64,000 bases of DNA from Nonomuraea solani (lineage in GTDB: Bacteria > Actinomycetota > Actinomycetes > Streptosporangiales > Streptosporangiaceae), in NCBI RefSeq assembly GCF_900108335.1, contig NZ_FNVT01000005.1, positions 434,001 to 498,000 of the forward strand. Reading direction: 5' to 3'. Positions 7,268 through 14,340 of this stretch are shown here, piece after piece. Each line of letters opens with the position of its first letter. Within the stretch, counting starts at the first letter, position 1. The notes under the pieces were generated by a model that was given only the letters and a program-made list of their open reading frames with translations, was not told where the DNA came from and did not search any database. A program made the position numbers and the translations under genes.

Positions 7268-8353
7268 TCAGAGGAGGTCGTGAAAGCGGGCCGCGACCTG
7301 GTCCCACGCCCATTCGCGGGTGATCCAGTCGCGGCCGGCGGCGCCCATCTTGCGCGCCTTGGCGGGGTCGGACAGCAGCTCGACGATGGCGTGCGCCACC
7401 TCGCCCGCGTCCGCGCCGTCCACGACGAGCCCGGTCTCGCCGGGCCGCACCGCGTCGGGCGCGCCACCGGACGCGCCCGCCACCACCGGCAGCCCGCTCG
7501 CGGACGCCTCCAGGAACACGATCCCGAGCCCTTCGACGTCCACCCCCCTCCACCGGGTACGGCACGGCATCGCGAACACGTCCGCCGCCGCGTAGTAGCC
7601 GGGCAGGCTCGCGGCCGGGACCGTGCCGGTGAACCTGATCGACTCCCGCCCGGCCGCCAGCCGCTCCAGCGAGCTCCGGTGCGGGCCGCCGCCGACCAGC
7701 AGCAGCACCGCGTCCGGGACCGAGCGCAACACCTGGGGCCAGGCCCTGATGAGCCGGTCCTGGCCCTTGCGCGGCACCAGCCGCGACACGCACACGACCA
7801 CCGGGCGCCCTGACAGGCCCAGCTCGGCCTTGGGAGCGCCGGGGTGGAACTGCTCGGTGTCGACGCCCGGCGCGAGCCGTACGAGCTTGCCGGGCGGCAC
7901 CACGGCGGCCAGCCGCCGCCGCGTGTACTCCCCCAGATACGTGACCACGTCGGCGTGCTCGCCGATCCTGCGCAGCACGGCGCGGAACCCCGGCGCGCTC
8001 GCCCACGACGCCTCATGGCCGTGGGTGAGCATCACCACGCGCCGCGCGCCCGCCGCGCGCAGGCGCGGGGCGAGCAGGCCGAGCGGCGCCGCCGCGCCGA
8101 ACACGACGGTATCGGCGCGGTGCTCGGCCACCAGCCCGGCCGCCGTACGCGCGACGGCCGGGGTGGGCAGCATGAGCCGCGTCGGATGCCGCACGATCCG
8201 GTACGGCTGCCGCCGGTCGAACTCCTCGCAGCCCGGCCAGAAAGGGGCGTAGACGGCCACCTCCGGCGTGCGCAGCGCGAGCCCGTGCACGAACGACTGG
8301 ATGCCGCCCGGTCGCGGCGGAAAGTCGTTGGTCACGATGACCACGTTGGTCAC
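7268..8353 (-). CDS. pimB: GT4 mannosyltransferase, PimB'-like
   Basis: A 361-residue GT-B glycosyltransferase. The start VVIVTNDFPPRPGGIQSFVHGLA is diagnostic of the PimB' group, which transfers mannose from GDP-mannose to phosphatidylinositol monomannoside at the cytosolic membrane face. The donor-site E-x7-E motif appears as EGLGIVFLEASASGLPVVAG. The GTG start at 8353 overlaps the stop of the upstream M48 protease gene by 4 bp (GTGA), so they are co-translated. The position near a fadD15-like gene matches mycobacterial fadD15-pimB'. Exact acceptor (PIM or another lipid) is inferred from family. Confidence 0.85.
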   Translation of the reverse strand: MTNVVIVTNDFPPRPGGIQSFVHGLALRTPEVAVYAPFWPGCEEFDRRQPYRIVRHPTRLMLPTPAVARTAAGLVAEHRADTVVFGAAAPLGLLAPRLRAAGARRVVMLTHGHEASWASAPGFRAVLRRIGEHADVVTYLGEYTRRRLAAVVPPGKLVRLAPGVDTEQFHPGAPKAELGLSGRPVVVCVSRLVPRKGQDRLIRAWPQVLRSVPDAVLLLVGGGPHRSSLERLAAGRESIRFTGTVPAASLPGYYAAADVFAMPCRTRWRGVDVEGLGIVFLEASASGLPVVAGASGGAPDAVRPGETGLVVDGADAGEVAHAIVELLSDPAKARKMGAAGRDWITREWAWDQVAARFHDLL

Positions 8354-9690
8354 GGCAGCGGGACGCCGTTCAGCTTGGCCCACGAGCGGGCCATGGCGAT
8401 GCGCTCGGGGCCGGAAGGATGCGAGACATAGAGGACATATTCCACCGCATCCGGCGACAAGTCGGAAATATTCGTGACTGCGAGGCGTTTCTGCATCGCG
8501 ATGAACGTGGCCGGATCCTTGGTCAGATCGAGCGCGTGGACGTCGGCCCGGCCCTCGATGTGCCGGCTGATCACGTTCTGGATCGGGCCCATGATCAGCG
8601 AACCGATGGTCATCAGCCCCATGACCGCGCCGACCGCACGGGGATCGGCGATCGAGGTGACGCCGGTGCGCCGCCGGATCGCGCCGAACACCAGGAACAG
8701 CAGGATCGCGCCCAGCGCCGCCCCCAGGCCGCCGATGAGCGTGCCGTAGAGCACGTCGTTGTACTTGGCGTGCCCCAGCTCGTGCGCCACGACCAGCTCG
8801 ACCTCCGCCGGCGGCGCCTTGAGCAGGTTGTCGTAGACGACGATGCGGCGCGTGGCGCCGAAGCCGGACACGTACGCGTTGAGCGCCGTCGTCCTGCGCG
8901 AGGCGTCGGCGACCAGCACGTCCTCGACCGGCACCCCGTCGCGCTCGGCCAGGTCCAGCAGATTCGTCCGCAGCGAGCCCTGCTCCATGGAGGTGAACTC
9001 GTTGAACATCGGCTCGAAGACCACCGGATACACGAACGACGCCACCAGCGTCAGCGCGAACGCGCCCACGGCCGCCGGGATCCACCAGCGCCTGACCTTG
9101 CGGGCCAGCGCCACGAGGGCGAGCAGCATGAGGCAGAGCAGGAACACCTCCACGCCCATGCCCTTGAGCCGGTCGACGCTCCAGCCCGCCCAGTCCTGGA
9201 TGGACAGGCCGTAGTCCCGCATGATCGTCTCGAACCACATGCCGAGCGGCCACCTGAACACCTCGACGATCGCGGTGATCACGATGATGCCCAGGATCAC
9301 CCGCAGCCACCAGGGGCCCTTGAGCCGGCCCAGCACCGTGGCGCCGAAGGGCGTGGCCACGAGCAGGCCGGCGAAGACGAGCGTGAGCGCGAGCGCCAGA
9401 TAGCTCGGCAGGGTCGTGGCCGCGTCGAACGCCTGCGACCTGGCGATCTCGGCGGAGCTGAAGTCGGCCGCCGGGTCGGGCGGGCCGCCGGTGAGCACCT
9501 GCCAGGGGGTGCTGAAGACGGCCACCGCCAGGATCACCAGGCCGAGCAGCACCATCGCGATGGCGGCCTCCCGCCTCAGCCGGCCGCCCGATGCGTCTGC
9601 GTCCACCTCCCTACCATCCCCCCGTCCGCTCTCCGTTCTCCCCGCCGGCGCCGTATCGGCCGCGTCGTCCTCGTCGAGTCGTTCGCTCAT
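8350..9690 (-). CDS. M48 CAAX-type membrane metalloprotease (Ste24-like)
   Basis: A 446-residue integral membrane peptidase. The catalytic HELGH lies near residue 300 in VVAHELGHAKYNDVL, with the second-shell Glu in HIEGRADVHAL. SGFGATRRIVVYDNLL precedes it, as in Ste24/CAAX prenyl protease 1. Several transmembrane helices (AIAMVLLGLVILAVAVF, YLALALTLVFAGLLV, VFLLCLMLLALVAL) surround the site. The ATG at 9690 is chosen because GGGGGAGG sits three bases upstream; an in-frame GTG at 9735 lacks one and would run into the preceding gene. It is the middle gene of an operon with a secreted metallopeptidase and PimB. Bacterial substrates are unknown. Confidence 0.88.
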   Translation of the reverse strand: MSERLDEDDAADTAPAGRTESGRGDGREVDADASGGRLRREAAIAMVLLGLVILAVAVFSTPWQVLTGGPPDPAADFSSAEIARSQAFDAATTLPSYLALALTLVFAGLLVATPFGATVLGRLKGPWWLRVILGIIVITAIVEVFRWPLGMWFETIMRDYGLSIQDWAGWSVDRLKGMGVEVFLLCLMLLALVALARKVRRWWIPAAVGAFALTLVASFVYPVVFEPMFNEFTSMEQGSLRTNLLDLAERDGVPVEDVLVADASRRTTALNAYVSGFGATRRIVVYDNLLKAPPAEVELVVAHELGHAKYNDVLYGTLIGGLGAALGAILLFLVFGAIRRRTGVTSIADPRAVGAVMGLMTIGSLIMGPIQNVISRHIEGRADVHALDLTKDPATFIAMQKRLAVTNISDLSPDAVEYVLYVSHPSGPERIAMARSWAKLNGVPLP

Positions 9691-9701
9691 CTGCCTCCCC
9701 C

Positions 9702-10511
9702 TCATCCGAGCTGATCCCGCACGTACGCGCGCCACCGTGCCGTCAGCGAGTCGACGGAGAGCCCCTGTGCGGCGAGCGCCTGATCGACGCCGGCCGCCCG
9801 GGCGTCACGGTAGAGCCTCACCAGGGTCCCCTCACCGAACCGGTCAGCGAGGAAGCGACACGCCAGCCAGGCCTCCTGGTACGCCCGCGCGAGGCGTGCC
9901 GGGTCGCGCCCGTCAGCCGCGAAAGCCGCAGGTCCGGGCAATGCGGACGGCAGACGCCCGGCGCGCACCTCGGCCGCCAGCTCGGCGGCGGCCGTCCGCA
10001 CGGGCAGCCCGGCGTCGCGGTAGCCCACGTAGTCGGCGAACCCCTCGTAGAGCCAGACCGGCAGGCCGCCGGTGCCGGCCGCGACATGGGTGAGCTCGTG
10101 GGCGAGGACCACGTCCTTGCCGACGGAGTTGAGCGCGGCGAAGAACTCGGGGACGACGATCACCCGCCCGCCGTCGGCCACCGCCGCCAGCCCGTCGAGC
10201 CGCCCCACACCGGCCAGCCGGGCCGCCTCCGCCGTGGACGCGGGCACCACGACCAAAGGGGTGACCGGCTCGCCCAGCACGTCGGAGACCCTCGTACCGG
10301 CCGTGTCGGCCCTGCGCGCCAGTTCGCCGAGTGTCGCGGCGCCGGTGTGGTGACCGACGACGACGGACCGCCTGCCCCGGCTCACGACCGTGCCGTCGCG
10401 CCACAGGTTCCGCAGTCCAGGGGGAAGGGCGGGGATCGGGGCGCCGGCGGAGGCGAAGGCGAGCAGCAGGAGCCCGGTCAACGCGGCTCGTCGGCTCACC
10501 TGCTCTGGCAC
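9702..10511 (-). CDS. secreted gluzincin metallopeptidase (peptidase MA-like)
   Basis: A 269-residue protein with an N-terminal signal segment (RRAALTGLLLLAFASAGAPIPA), then a domain with HELTHVAAG (HExxH) near residue 137 and a downstream YEGFADYVGY supplying the third zinc ligand Glu. This matches the peptidase MA-like domain, often found as a small exported or membrane-anchored zinc protease. A C-terminal helical segment ends RWRAYVRDQLG. The start is uncertain: GTG 10511 or GTG 10499, neither with a strong binding site. It lies 11 bp ahead of the CAAX-type protease gene and is probably the first gene of that operon. Physiological substrate unknown. Confidence 0.75.
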   Translation of the reverse strand: MPEQVSRRAALTGLLLLAFASAGAPIPALPPGLRNLWRDGTVVSRGRRSVVVGHHTGAATLGELARRADTAGTRVSDVLGEPVTPLVVVPASTAEAARLAGVGRLDGLAAVADGGRVIVVPEFFAALNSVGKDVVLAHELTHVAAGTGGLPVWLYEGFADYVGYRDAGLPVRTAAAELAAEVRAGRLPSALPGPAAFAADGRDPARLARAYQEAWLACRFLADRFGEGTLVRLYRDARAAGVDQALAAQGLSVDSLTARWRAYVRDQLG

Positions 10512-10566
10512 GAGCCCAGATCGTAGTGCGTGGGCCCGACTGTCACGCCCATGTCAGAGCGCGCGA

Positions 10567-10598
10567 AAGCCCCGCCCGAATTCCTTCGGGCGGGGCTT
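10567..10598 (-). terminator. rho-independent-like terminator of the nlpC gene
   Basis: A perfect 14-bp stem, AAGCCCCGCCCGAA (10567-10580) with TTCGGGCGGGGCTT (10585-10598) around a 4-nt loop, stands directly after the stop codon (10601-10603) of the wall-hydrolase gene. Confidence 0.85.
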
Positions 10599-10600
10599 GT

Positions 10601-11188
10601 TCACATGCCGGGACGAACCGCGCCGACGAACGACGACCTACGCCATCCGCCCAGCTTGTCGATGCGCACCCGTTCGCCTGTCCGAGGCGAGTGGATCATC
10701 TTGCCCTTGCCGACGTACATGCCCACATGGCCGAGCCCACTGAAGAACATCAGGTCACCAGGCTTGAGATTGCGCCAGGAGACCTTGTTCCTGATGCGTG
10801 CGAACTGGCTGTTCGTCACGCGCGGGAGCTTCACTCCGGCCTTCTTCCAGGCGAACTGGACGAGTCCGGAGCAGTCAAACGAACCAGGGCCTGTGCCTCC
10901 GTACCGGTACGGGTCACCGATCTGGTTCTTGGCCACGGCGACGGCCTTGCGGGCCTTCGTTTGCTGCCGAGCGGCTCTGGCTGCTCTCCGCTGAGAGGCC
11001 GTGGCCGCCTTCGCCGACGTCTTGGCGGTGGTCTCCGCCCTGACCGGCGTGGCGGCCGAATCGCTCGTCGTCGCCGCCTGAGCCGTGGGGGCATGGAGGA
11101 CCAAACCTCCGGCCGTCACGGTCATCGTGAGTGCAACGCCACTCAGGGCAAGGCGGGACAGGCGGGGGTTATGCAGGGTGTTAGACAG
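10601..11188 (-). CDS. secreted NlpC/P60 peptidoglycan hydrolase
   Basis: A 195-residue exported cell-wall endopeptidase. The start is a CTG at 11188: AAGGAG stands 5 nt upstream, and the frame from it gives a complete signal peptide (SNTLHNPRLSRLALSGVAL, then TMTVTAGGLVLHAPTAQA). An internal ATG at 11125 would cut that signal in half. A basic Ala-rich linker is followed by an NlpC/P60 domain with Cys106 (FDCSGL), His154 (GLGHVGMYV) and His166 (MIHSPRTGE). It cleaves peptide stems of peptidoglycan. The 5' leader is about 330 nt and contains a c-di-AMP riboswitch, as known for Streptomyces wall-hydrolase genes. Confidence 0.9.
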   Translation of the reverse strand: MSNTLHNPRLSRLALSGVALTMTVTAGGLVLHAPTAQAATTSDSAATPVRAETTAKTSAKAATASQRRAARAARQQTKARKAVAVAKNQIGDPYRYGGTGPGSFDCSGLVQFAWKKAGVKLPRVTNSQFARIRNKVSWRNLKPGDLMFFSGLGHVGMYVGKGKMIHSPRTGERVRIDKLGGWRRSSFVGAVRPGM

Positions 11189-11208
11189 GATTTCTCCTTG
11201 TGTCTTCC

Positions 11209-11395
11209 ACGAACGCCTACCGGGTTAGCTGACGGATTCGGGCCTGGAAGTCGCCCTACGGCGCGTTGGCGCGCCGATTCACCCCTGATCCCTGGGGAAC
11301 TGGGATCGCTGGGTCCCCGGCTCCGTGCCTCCTGGCTGCACGGATTCGGCAGGCCACCGCCCGATTCATGCTTTGGGGATATCGGCGGCGACCTA
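11209..11395 (-). promoter_or_regulatory. ydaO-yuaA (cyclic di-AMP) riboswitch
   Basis: Read on the minus strand the leader contains the conserved ydaO blocks in order: GAGCCGGGGACCC (about 11311-11324), GGGGTGAATC (about 11277-11287) and CCGAATCCGTCAGCTAACC with GGTAGGCG (11214-11241). These match the ydaO-yuaA consensus of B. subtilis and Streptomyces leaders. The element ends about 20 nt before the ribosome binding site of the NlpC/P60 gene. In Streptomyces, c-di-AMP binding switches such genes off by early termination; the same is inferred here. The 5' boundary is approximate. Confidence 0.88.
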
Positions 11396-11520
11396 GCGGA
11401 TCTTTATCTGGCTCACATCGGGGGGGACCGATGCGGGGTCCGCGGTGGACATGGCTTGTGCGCCGCGACGACGCCAGAAGCTACGCCGAAAAGTCACGGA
11501 ACGGCAAAGCCCGCGTCATC

Positions 11521-11550
11521 TTGTAAAGATCAGACAGAGGTGTCAGTCAA
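11521..11550 (-). promoter_or_regulatory. candidate promoter of the riboswitch-nlpC transcript
   Basis: On the minus strand TTGACT (11545-11550) lies 17-19 nt ahead of a TTTACA/TACAAG block near 11521-11527. Transcription from here would include the full riboswitch. The -35 is good and the -10 is weak. The gap 11396-11753 otherwise holds the two operator-like palindromes listed separately. Confidence 0.4.
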
Positions 11551-11686
11551 TATCGAAACCCCTGCTGGAACACCAGGTTCCGTTATGAAAATGTGACCCT
11601 GCTCACACTTCTCTCCGGCCCCGTTTGTCAGGTCCCAAATGTCGCGTTTGTCACATCTGTCGCGGCAAAAACGTGAGCCACGTCAC

Positions 11687-11700
11687 TGGGAGCGCTCCCG
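11687..11700. promoter_or_regulatory. CebR-like LacI-family operator
   Basis: TGGGAGCGCTCCCG differs in one base from the 14-bp CebR box TGGGAGCGCTCCCA known from Streptomyces cello-oligosaccharide regulons. It lies in the long gap between the two NlpC/P60 genes, about 140 bp upstream of the candidate promoter. No LacI regulator or sugar gene is in the window. Confidence 0.5.
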
Positions 11701-11716
11701 GATGTTGCGAGACGCA

Positions 11717-11735
11717 CTACTATCTGGCATAGTAG
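11717..11735. repeat. 19-bp perfect inverted repeat
   Basis: CTACTAT-CTGGC-ATAGTAG, in an A+T-richer patch between the LacI-like box and the terminator of the downstream wall-hydrolase gene. It could be an operator or a small hairpin; there is nothing to identify the binding protein. Confidence 0.6.
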
Positions 11736-11753
11736 ATTTTGGCTGGGAAACCG

Positions 11754-11796
11754 AAAACCGGCCGCGGAGCGTCCGTAAAGACGCTCACACGGCCGG
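11754..11796 (-). terminator. strong intrinsic terminator of the RipA-like gene
   Basis: On the minus strand CCGGCCG (11790-11796) and GAGCGTC (11780-11786) pair with GACGCTC (11767-11773) and CGGCCGG (11758-11764), followed by TTTT (11754-11757). The stem directly follows the NlpC/P60 gene ending at 11816. Confidence 0.85.
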
Positions 11797-11815
11797 CCGG
11801 AGACCGTATAAGAGG

Positions 11816-12790
11816 CTAGGGGCGGACCGCGCCGACCAGCGTGCCGCCGTACGCCGACAGTTTGACGACCTTGACGACGTCACCCGTCTGCGGCGCGTGA
11901 ACGATCTGCCCGTTACCCGCGTAGATACTGACGTGCCCCAGGCCGGAGCTGAAAATGAGATCGCCGGGCTGCAGGTCCTTGATCTCGACCTTGCGGCGCG
12001 CGCCCCAGGCCCACTGCTGCCACGTCGTGCGCGGCAGGCTCACCCCGGCGGCCCGCCAGGCGGCCTGCGTGAGCCCCGAGCAGTCGTAGCCGCGCGGCCC
12101 CGTGCCTCCGAAGATGTACGGCTTGCCCACCTGCGCGTACGCGAACCGCAGCACCGCCGCCGCGCTCCCCGACGCGGGGCCGGTGTATTTGATGCCCCCG
12201 CTGTTCGGATTGCCGGGGTTGTAGGCCCCCAGCCGGTCGAGGAGCTTCTTCTGCTGGGTGATGAGCTTGCGGACCTCCGCCCGCTCCTTCTCCACCTCGT
12301 CGCGTTCCTTGTCGGCCTTCGCCAGGGCCGTCTCGGCCTTGTCGCGCTCGGCCTTCAGCCCGCGGTTCTCGCGGTCGAACGCCGCCAGCTTCCCGGCCCG
12401 CTCCTGCGAGAGCTGCCCGGCCAGCGCCATTCCCGCGAGCATGTCGCCGGGGTTGTCCGCCCCGACCATGCCCGGCCATGAGGCGACGTCCCCGCCGAGC
12501 TGGTAGGCGTTGACGGCCATGTCGACCACCTGGGTGCGCAGGGCCGCGACGGTCTCCAGCTTGCGCTTGTAGGTGTCGTTCAGCTTCGCGTAGGAGGCCT
12601 TGGCGTCCTTGAGGCGCTCGGTCGCCGTGTTGTACCGGTCGACGACCTTGTCGGCCTTGTCGTTGAGCTTCTCCAGCTTGGCTTTGGCCTGCCTCAGCGT
12701 CGGCCGAGGATCAGCGACGGCGGCTCCCATGGGCGATATGACCAGCCCGAACGCGATTCCCGCGGCCATCGGCACCCGGCCAAACCTCAC
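11816..12790 (-). CDS. coiled-coil NlpC/P60 endopeptidase (RipA/Rv2190c-like)
   Basis: A 324-residue exported peptidoglycan hydrolase. The GTG at 12790 is chosen because GGGAGG stands 6 nt upstream and a signal peptide follows (RFGRVPMAAGIAFGLVISPMGAAVA). Residues about 30-190 form a charged coiled coil (KAKLEKLNDKADKVVDRYN; ERDEVEKERAEVRKLI), as in RipA-type and CwlO-type hydrolases where it autoinhibits or docks to FtsEX. The C-terminal NlpC/P60 domain has YDCSGL (Cys near 236), GLGHVSIY and IVHAPQTG. Synteny fits Rv2190c. It shares orientation, but not a transcript, with the riboswitch-controlled hydrolase downstream. Confidence 0.9.
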   Translation of the reverse strand: MRFGRVPMAAGIAFGLVISPMGAAVADPRPTLRQAKAKLEKLNDKADKVVDRYNTATERLKDAKASYAKLNDTYKRKLETVAALRTQVVDMAVNAYQLGGDVASWPGMVGADNPGDMLAGMALAGQLSQERAGKLAAFDRENRGLKAERDKAETALAKADKERDEVEKERAEVRKLITQQKKLLDRLGAYNPGNPNSGGIKYTGPASGSAAAVLRFAYAQVGKPYIFGGTGPRGYDCSGLTQAAWRAAGVSLPRTTWQQWAWGARRKVEIKDLQPGDLIFSSGLGHVSIYAGNGQIVHAPQTGDVVKVVKLSAYGGTLVGAVRP

Positions 12791-12873
12791 TGTGTCGCCT
12801 CCCAGGGATGATATCTGGGGCGAAATAGTACAGAAGAGGCCGGTGAGGTTCACCTAAAGTGCCAATTCGTAAT

Positions 12874-14196
12874 TTATGCCCGGCCCAGCCTGCGCAGCAG
12901 CAAACCAGACGGAACCGGTCTGGCTCCCATCCGCCTGACCGACTCGGCCACCTCGCGGTCGGACGACACCACGGCCATGGCCCGGCCGGGCGGCTCGGCG
13001 CGGACGAGCTGGCGGATGAGATCGTCGGCGATCTCGCCCGGCGCGCTGAACAGCACGCGCACCCCGCGCGGCGCCACGACCTGCACGGGGGCGTTGAGCT
13101 CGGCGCCGTCGAACACCACGGTCACCTCGACCCTGGTCTGCGCCACCAGCCCGCCGAGCGCGGTCATCAGCCGGTTGCGCTGGTCGGCGAGGGTCATGGT
13201 GCCGTAGCCGGTCTTGGTGACGTTGTAGCCGTCGATGATCAGGTGCACCTGCGGCAGCGCCAGGAGCTGGTCGAGGAGCTGCGGGTCGTCGTCGGCGAGG
13301 GCGCGGGCGGGCACCTGGCCCACGCCGGGGCGCTCGCCGGTGATCGCGGCGACCGAGTCGGCCGGACGGCTGATCATGGTGGGCAGGGCCAGCTCGCGGC
13401 GGAGCCCGGCCGAGGCGTCCTGCAGCGCGTCGAGCAGCACCCGGACGCGGGCGTCCTCGATGCTCCTGCCCTCGCGGGCGGCCCGGCGTGAGGCTTCGAG
13501 CTGTTTCTCCACATCGGCCAGCCGCTCGCGCAGCCGCCGCAGCTCCGACTCGCCGGCGCTGCCCGCGACCGTGGCGGCCGACTTGGCCTCCTCCGCCGCG
13601 TGCTCCATCTCCTCGGCCCGCCGGACCGCGGCCTTGGCCCGCTCGCGGCTGTCGTGCAGCTTGCGGCGCAGGTCGGAGTTCTCCACCCGGGCGGCCTTGA
13701 TCTGCTCGCGCAGCCGCTCGGCCTCCTCCTTGGCGGCGCTCTTCTGGGCGGCGAGCTGCTCGCGCAGCCGCGCGACCGCCTCCTCGCGCTCGGAGCCCTC
13801 GGCGGCCACCGCCGACTGCTCCAGGTCGGTGCGGGCGGCCTCGATGATCTCCGCCCAGCCGGGCGGCCGGGTGAGGTAGGCGGCGGCGGCCACGAGCACG
13901 GGGTCGGCGGCCGGCGGCACATTGCCCTCGGCCAGCGCGCTGACCAGCTCGGGCCAGCCGGCGGCGACCGACTCGGCGACCAGCTCGCGGAACTTCTTGT
14001 CGTTCTCCAACTGCGCCGCGATGGGGGCGCCGCCCAGTTTGGCGCGTTTGCGGGGGTCGAACTTGGCGATTCCGCGCAGCGGCGGCGGCACGGAGACAGC
14101 GGGCATCGTCCCGAGAACCTGAGACGCCAGATCCACGACGTTGAGCCGCACCTGCTCGGGAAGCGGGCGAGACAGGCCTTCACCCGCTGAACTCAT
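12874..14196 (-). CDS. NYN-domain (YacP/PIN-like) protein with coiled coil
   Basis: A 440-residue cytosolic protein. The C-terminal third is a NYN/YacP-like PIN-fold ribonuclease domain: HLIIDGYNVTKTG near residue 322, VTVVFDGAEL and AVVSSDREVAESV carry the acidic residues. The central part is a long charged coiled coil (REEAVARLREQLAAQKSAAKEEAE). The N-terminal domain (PPLRGIAKFDPRKRAKLGGAPI) is shared by actinobacterial relatives annotated as RNA-binding proteins. The ATG at 14196 follows GAAGGGA. YacP/Rae1 relatives cut mRNA on ribosomes; whether this larger actinobacterial form does so is unproven. Confidence 0.8.
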   Translation of the reverse strand: MSSAGEGLSRPLPEQVRLNVVDLASQVLGTMPAVSVPPPLRGIAKFDPRKRAKLGGAPIAAQLENDKKFRELVAESVAAGWPELVSALAEGNVPPAADPVLVAAAAYLTRPPGWAEIIEAARTDLEQSAVAAEGSEREEAVARLREQLAAQKSAAKEEAERLREQIKAARVENSDLRRKLHDSRERAKAAVRRAEEMEHAAEEAKSAATVAGSAGESELRRLRERLADVEKQLEASRRAAREGRSIEDARVRVLLDALQDASAGLRRELALPTMISRPADSVAAITGERPGVGQVPARALADDDPQLLDQLLALPQVHLIIDGYNVTKTGYGTMTLADQRNRLMTALGGLVAQTRVEVTVVFDGAELNAPVQVVAPRGVRVLFSAPGEIADDLIRQLVRAEPPGRAMAVVSSDREVAESVRRMGARPVPSGLLLRRLGRA

Positions 14197-14275
14197 CCCA
14201 CTTGTCCCTTCGTGACATGCCCTTTCAGACAAGGGTACGGCTGTTGCGTACCTGTCCGTAACGGCCACCCGGTGA

Positions 14276-14303
14276 TGGACAAGCGCTTGCTAGGGGGTAT
14301 ACG
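14276..14303 (+). promoter_or_regulatory. promoter with LacI-like palindrome in its spacer
   Basis: TGGACA (14276-14281) and TATACG (14298-14303) are 16 bp apart. The perfect palindrome CAAGCGCTTG (14280-14289) fills the spacer, where a bound repressor would block polymerase. It would drive the phosphotransferase gene starting at 14341. Confidence 0.5.
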
Positions 14304-14340
14304 ACTGTCGAAGGGCACATGAACCCCCGGGAGGTCCACG

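Noticed and set aside
7268..12790. Secondary-metabolite or lanthipeptide cluster around the ABC exporter and proteases
   Set aside because: The proteases and glycosyltransferase form a conserved core operon; no precursor peptide or synthetase gene is present.
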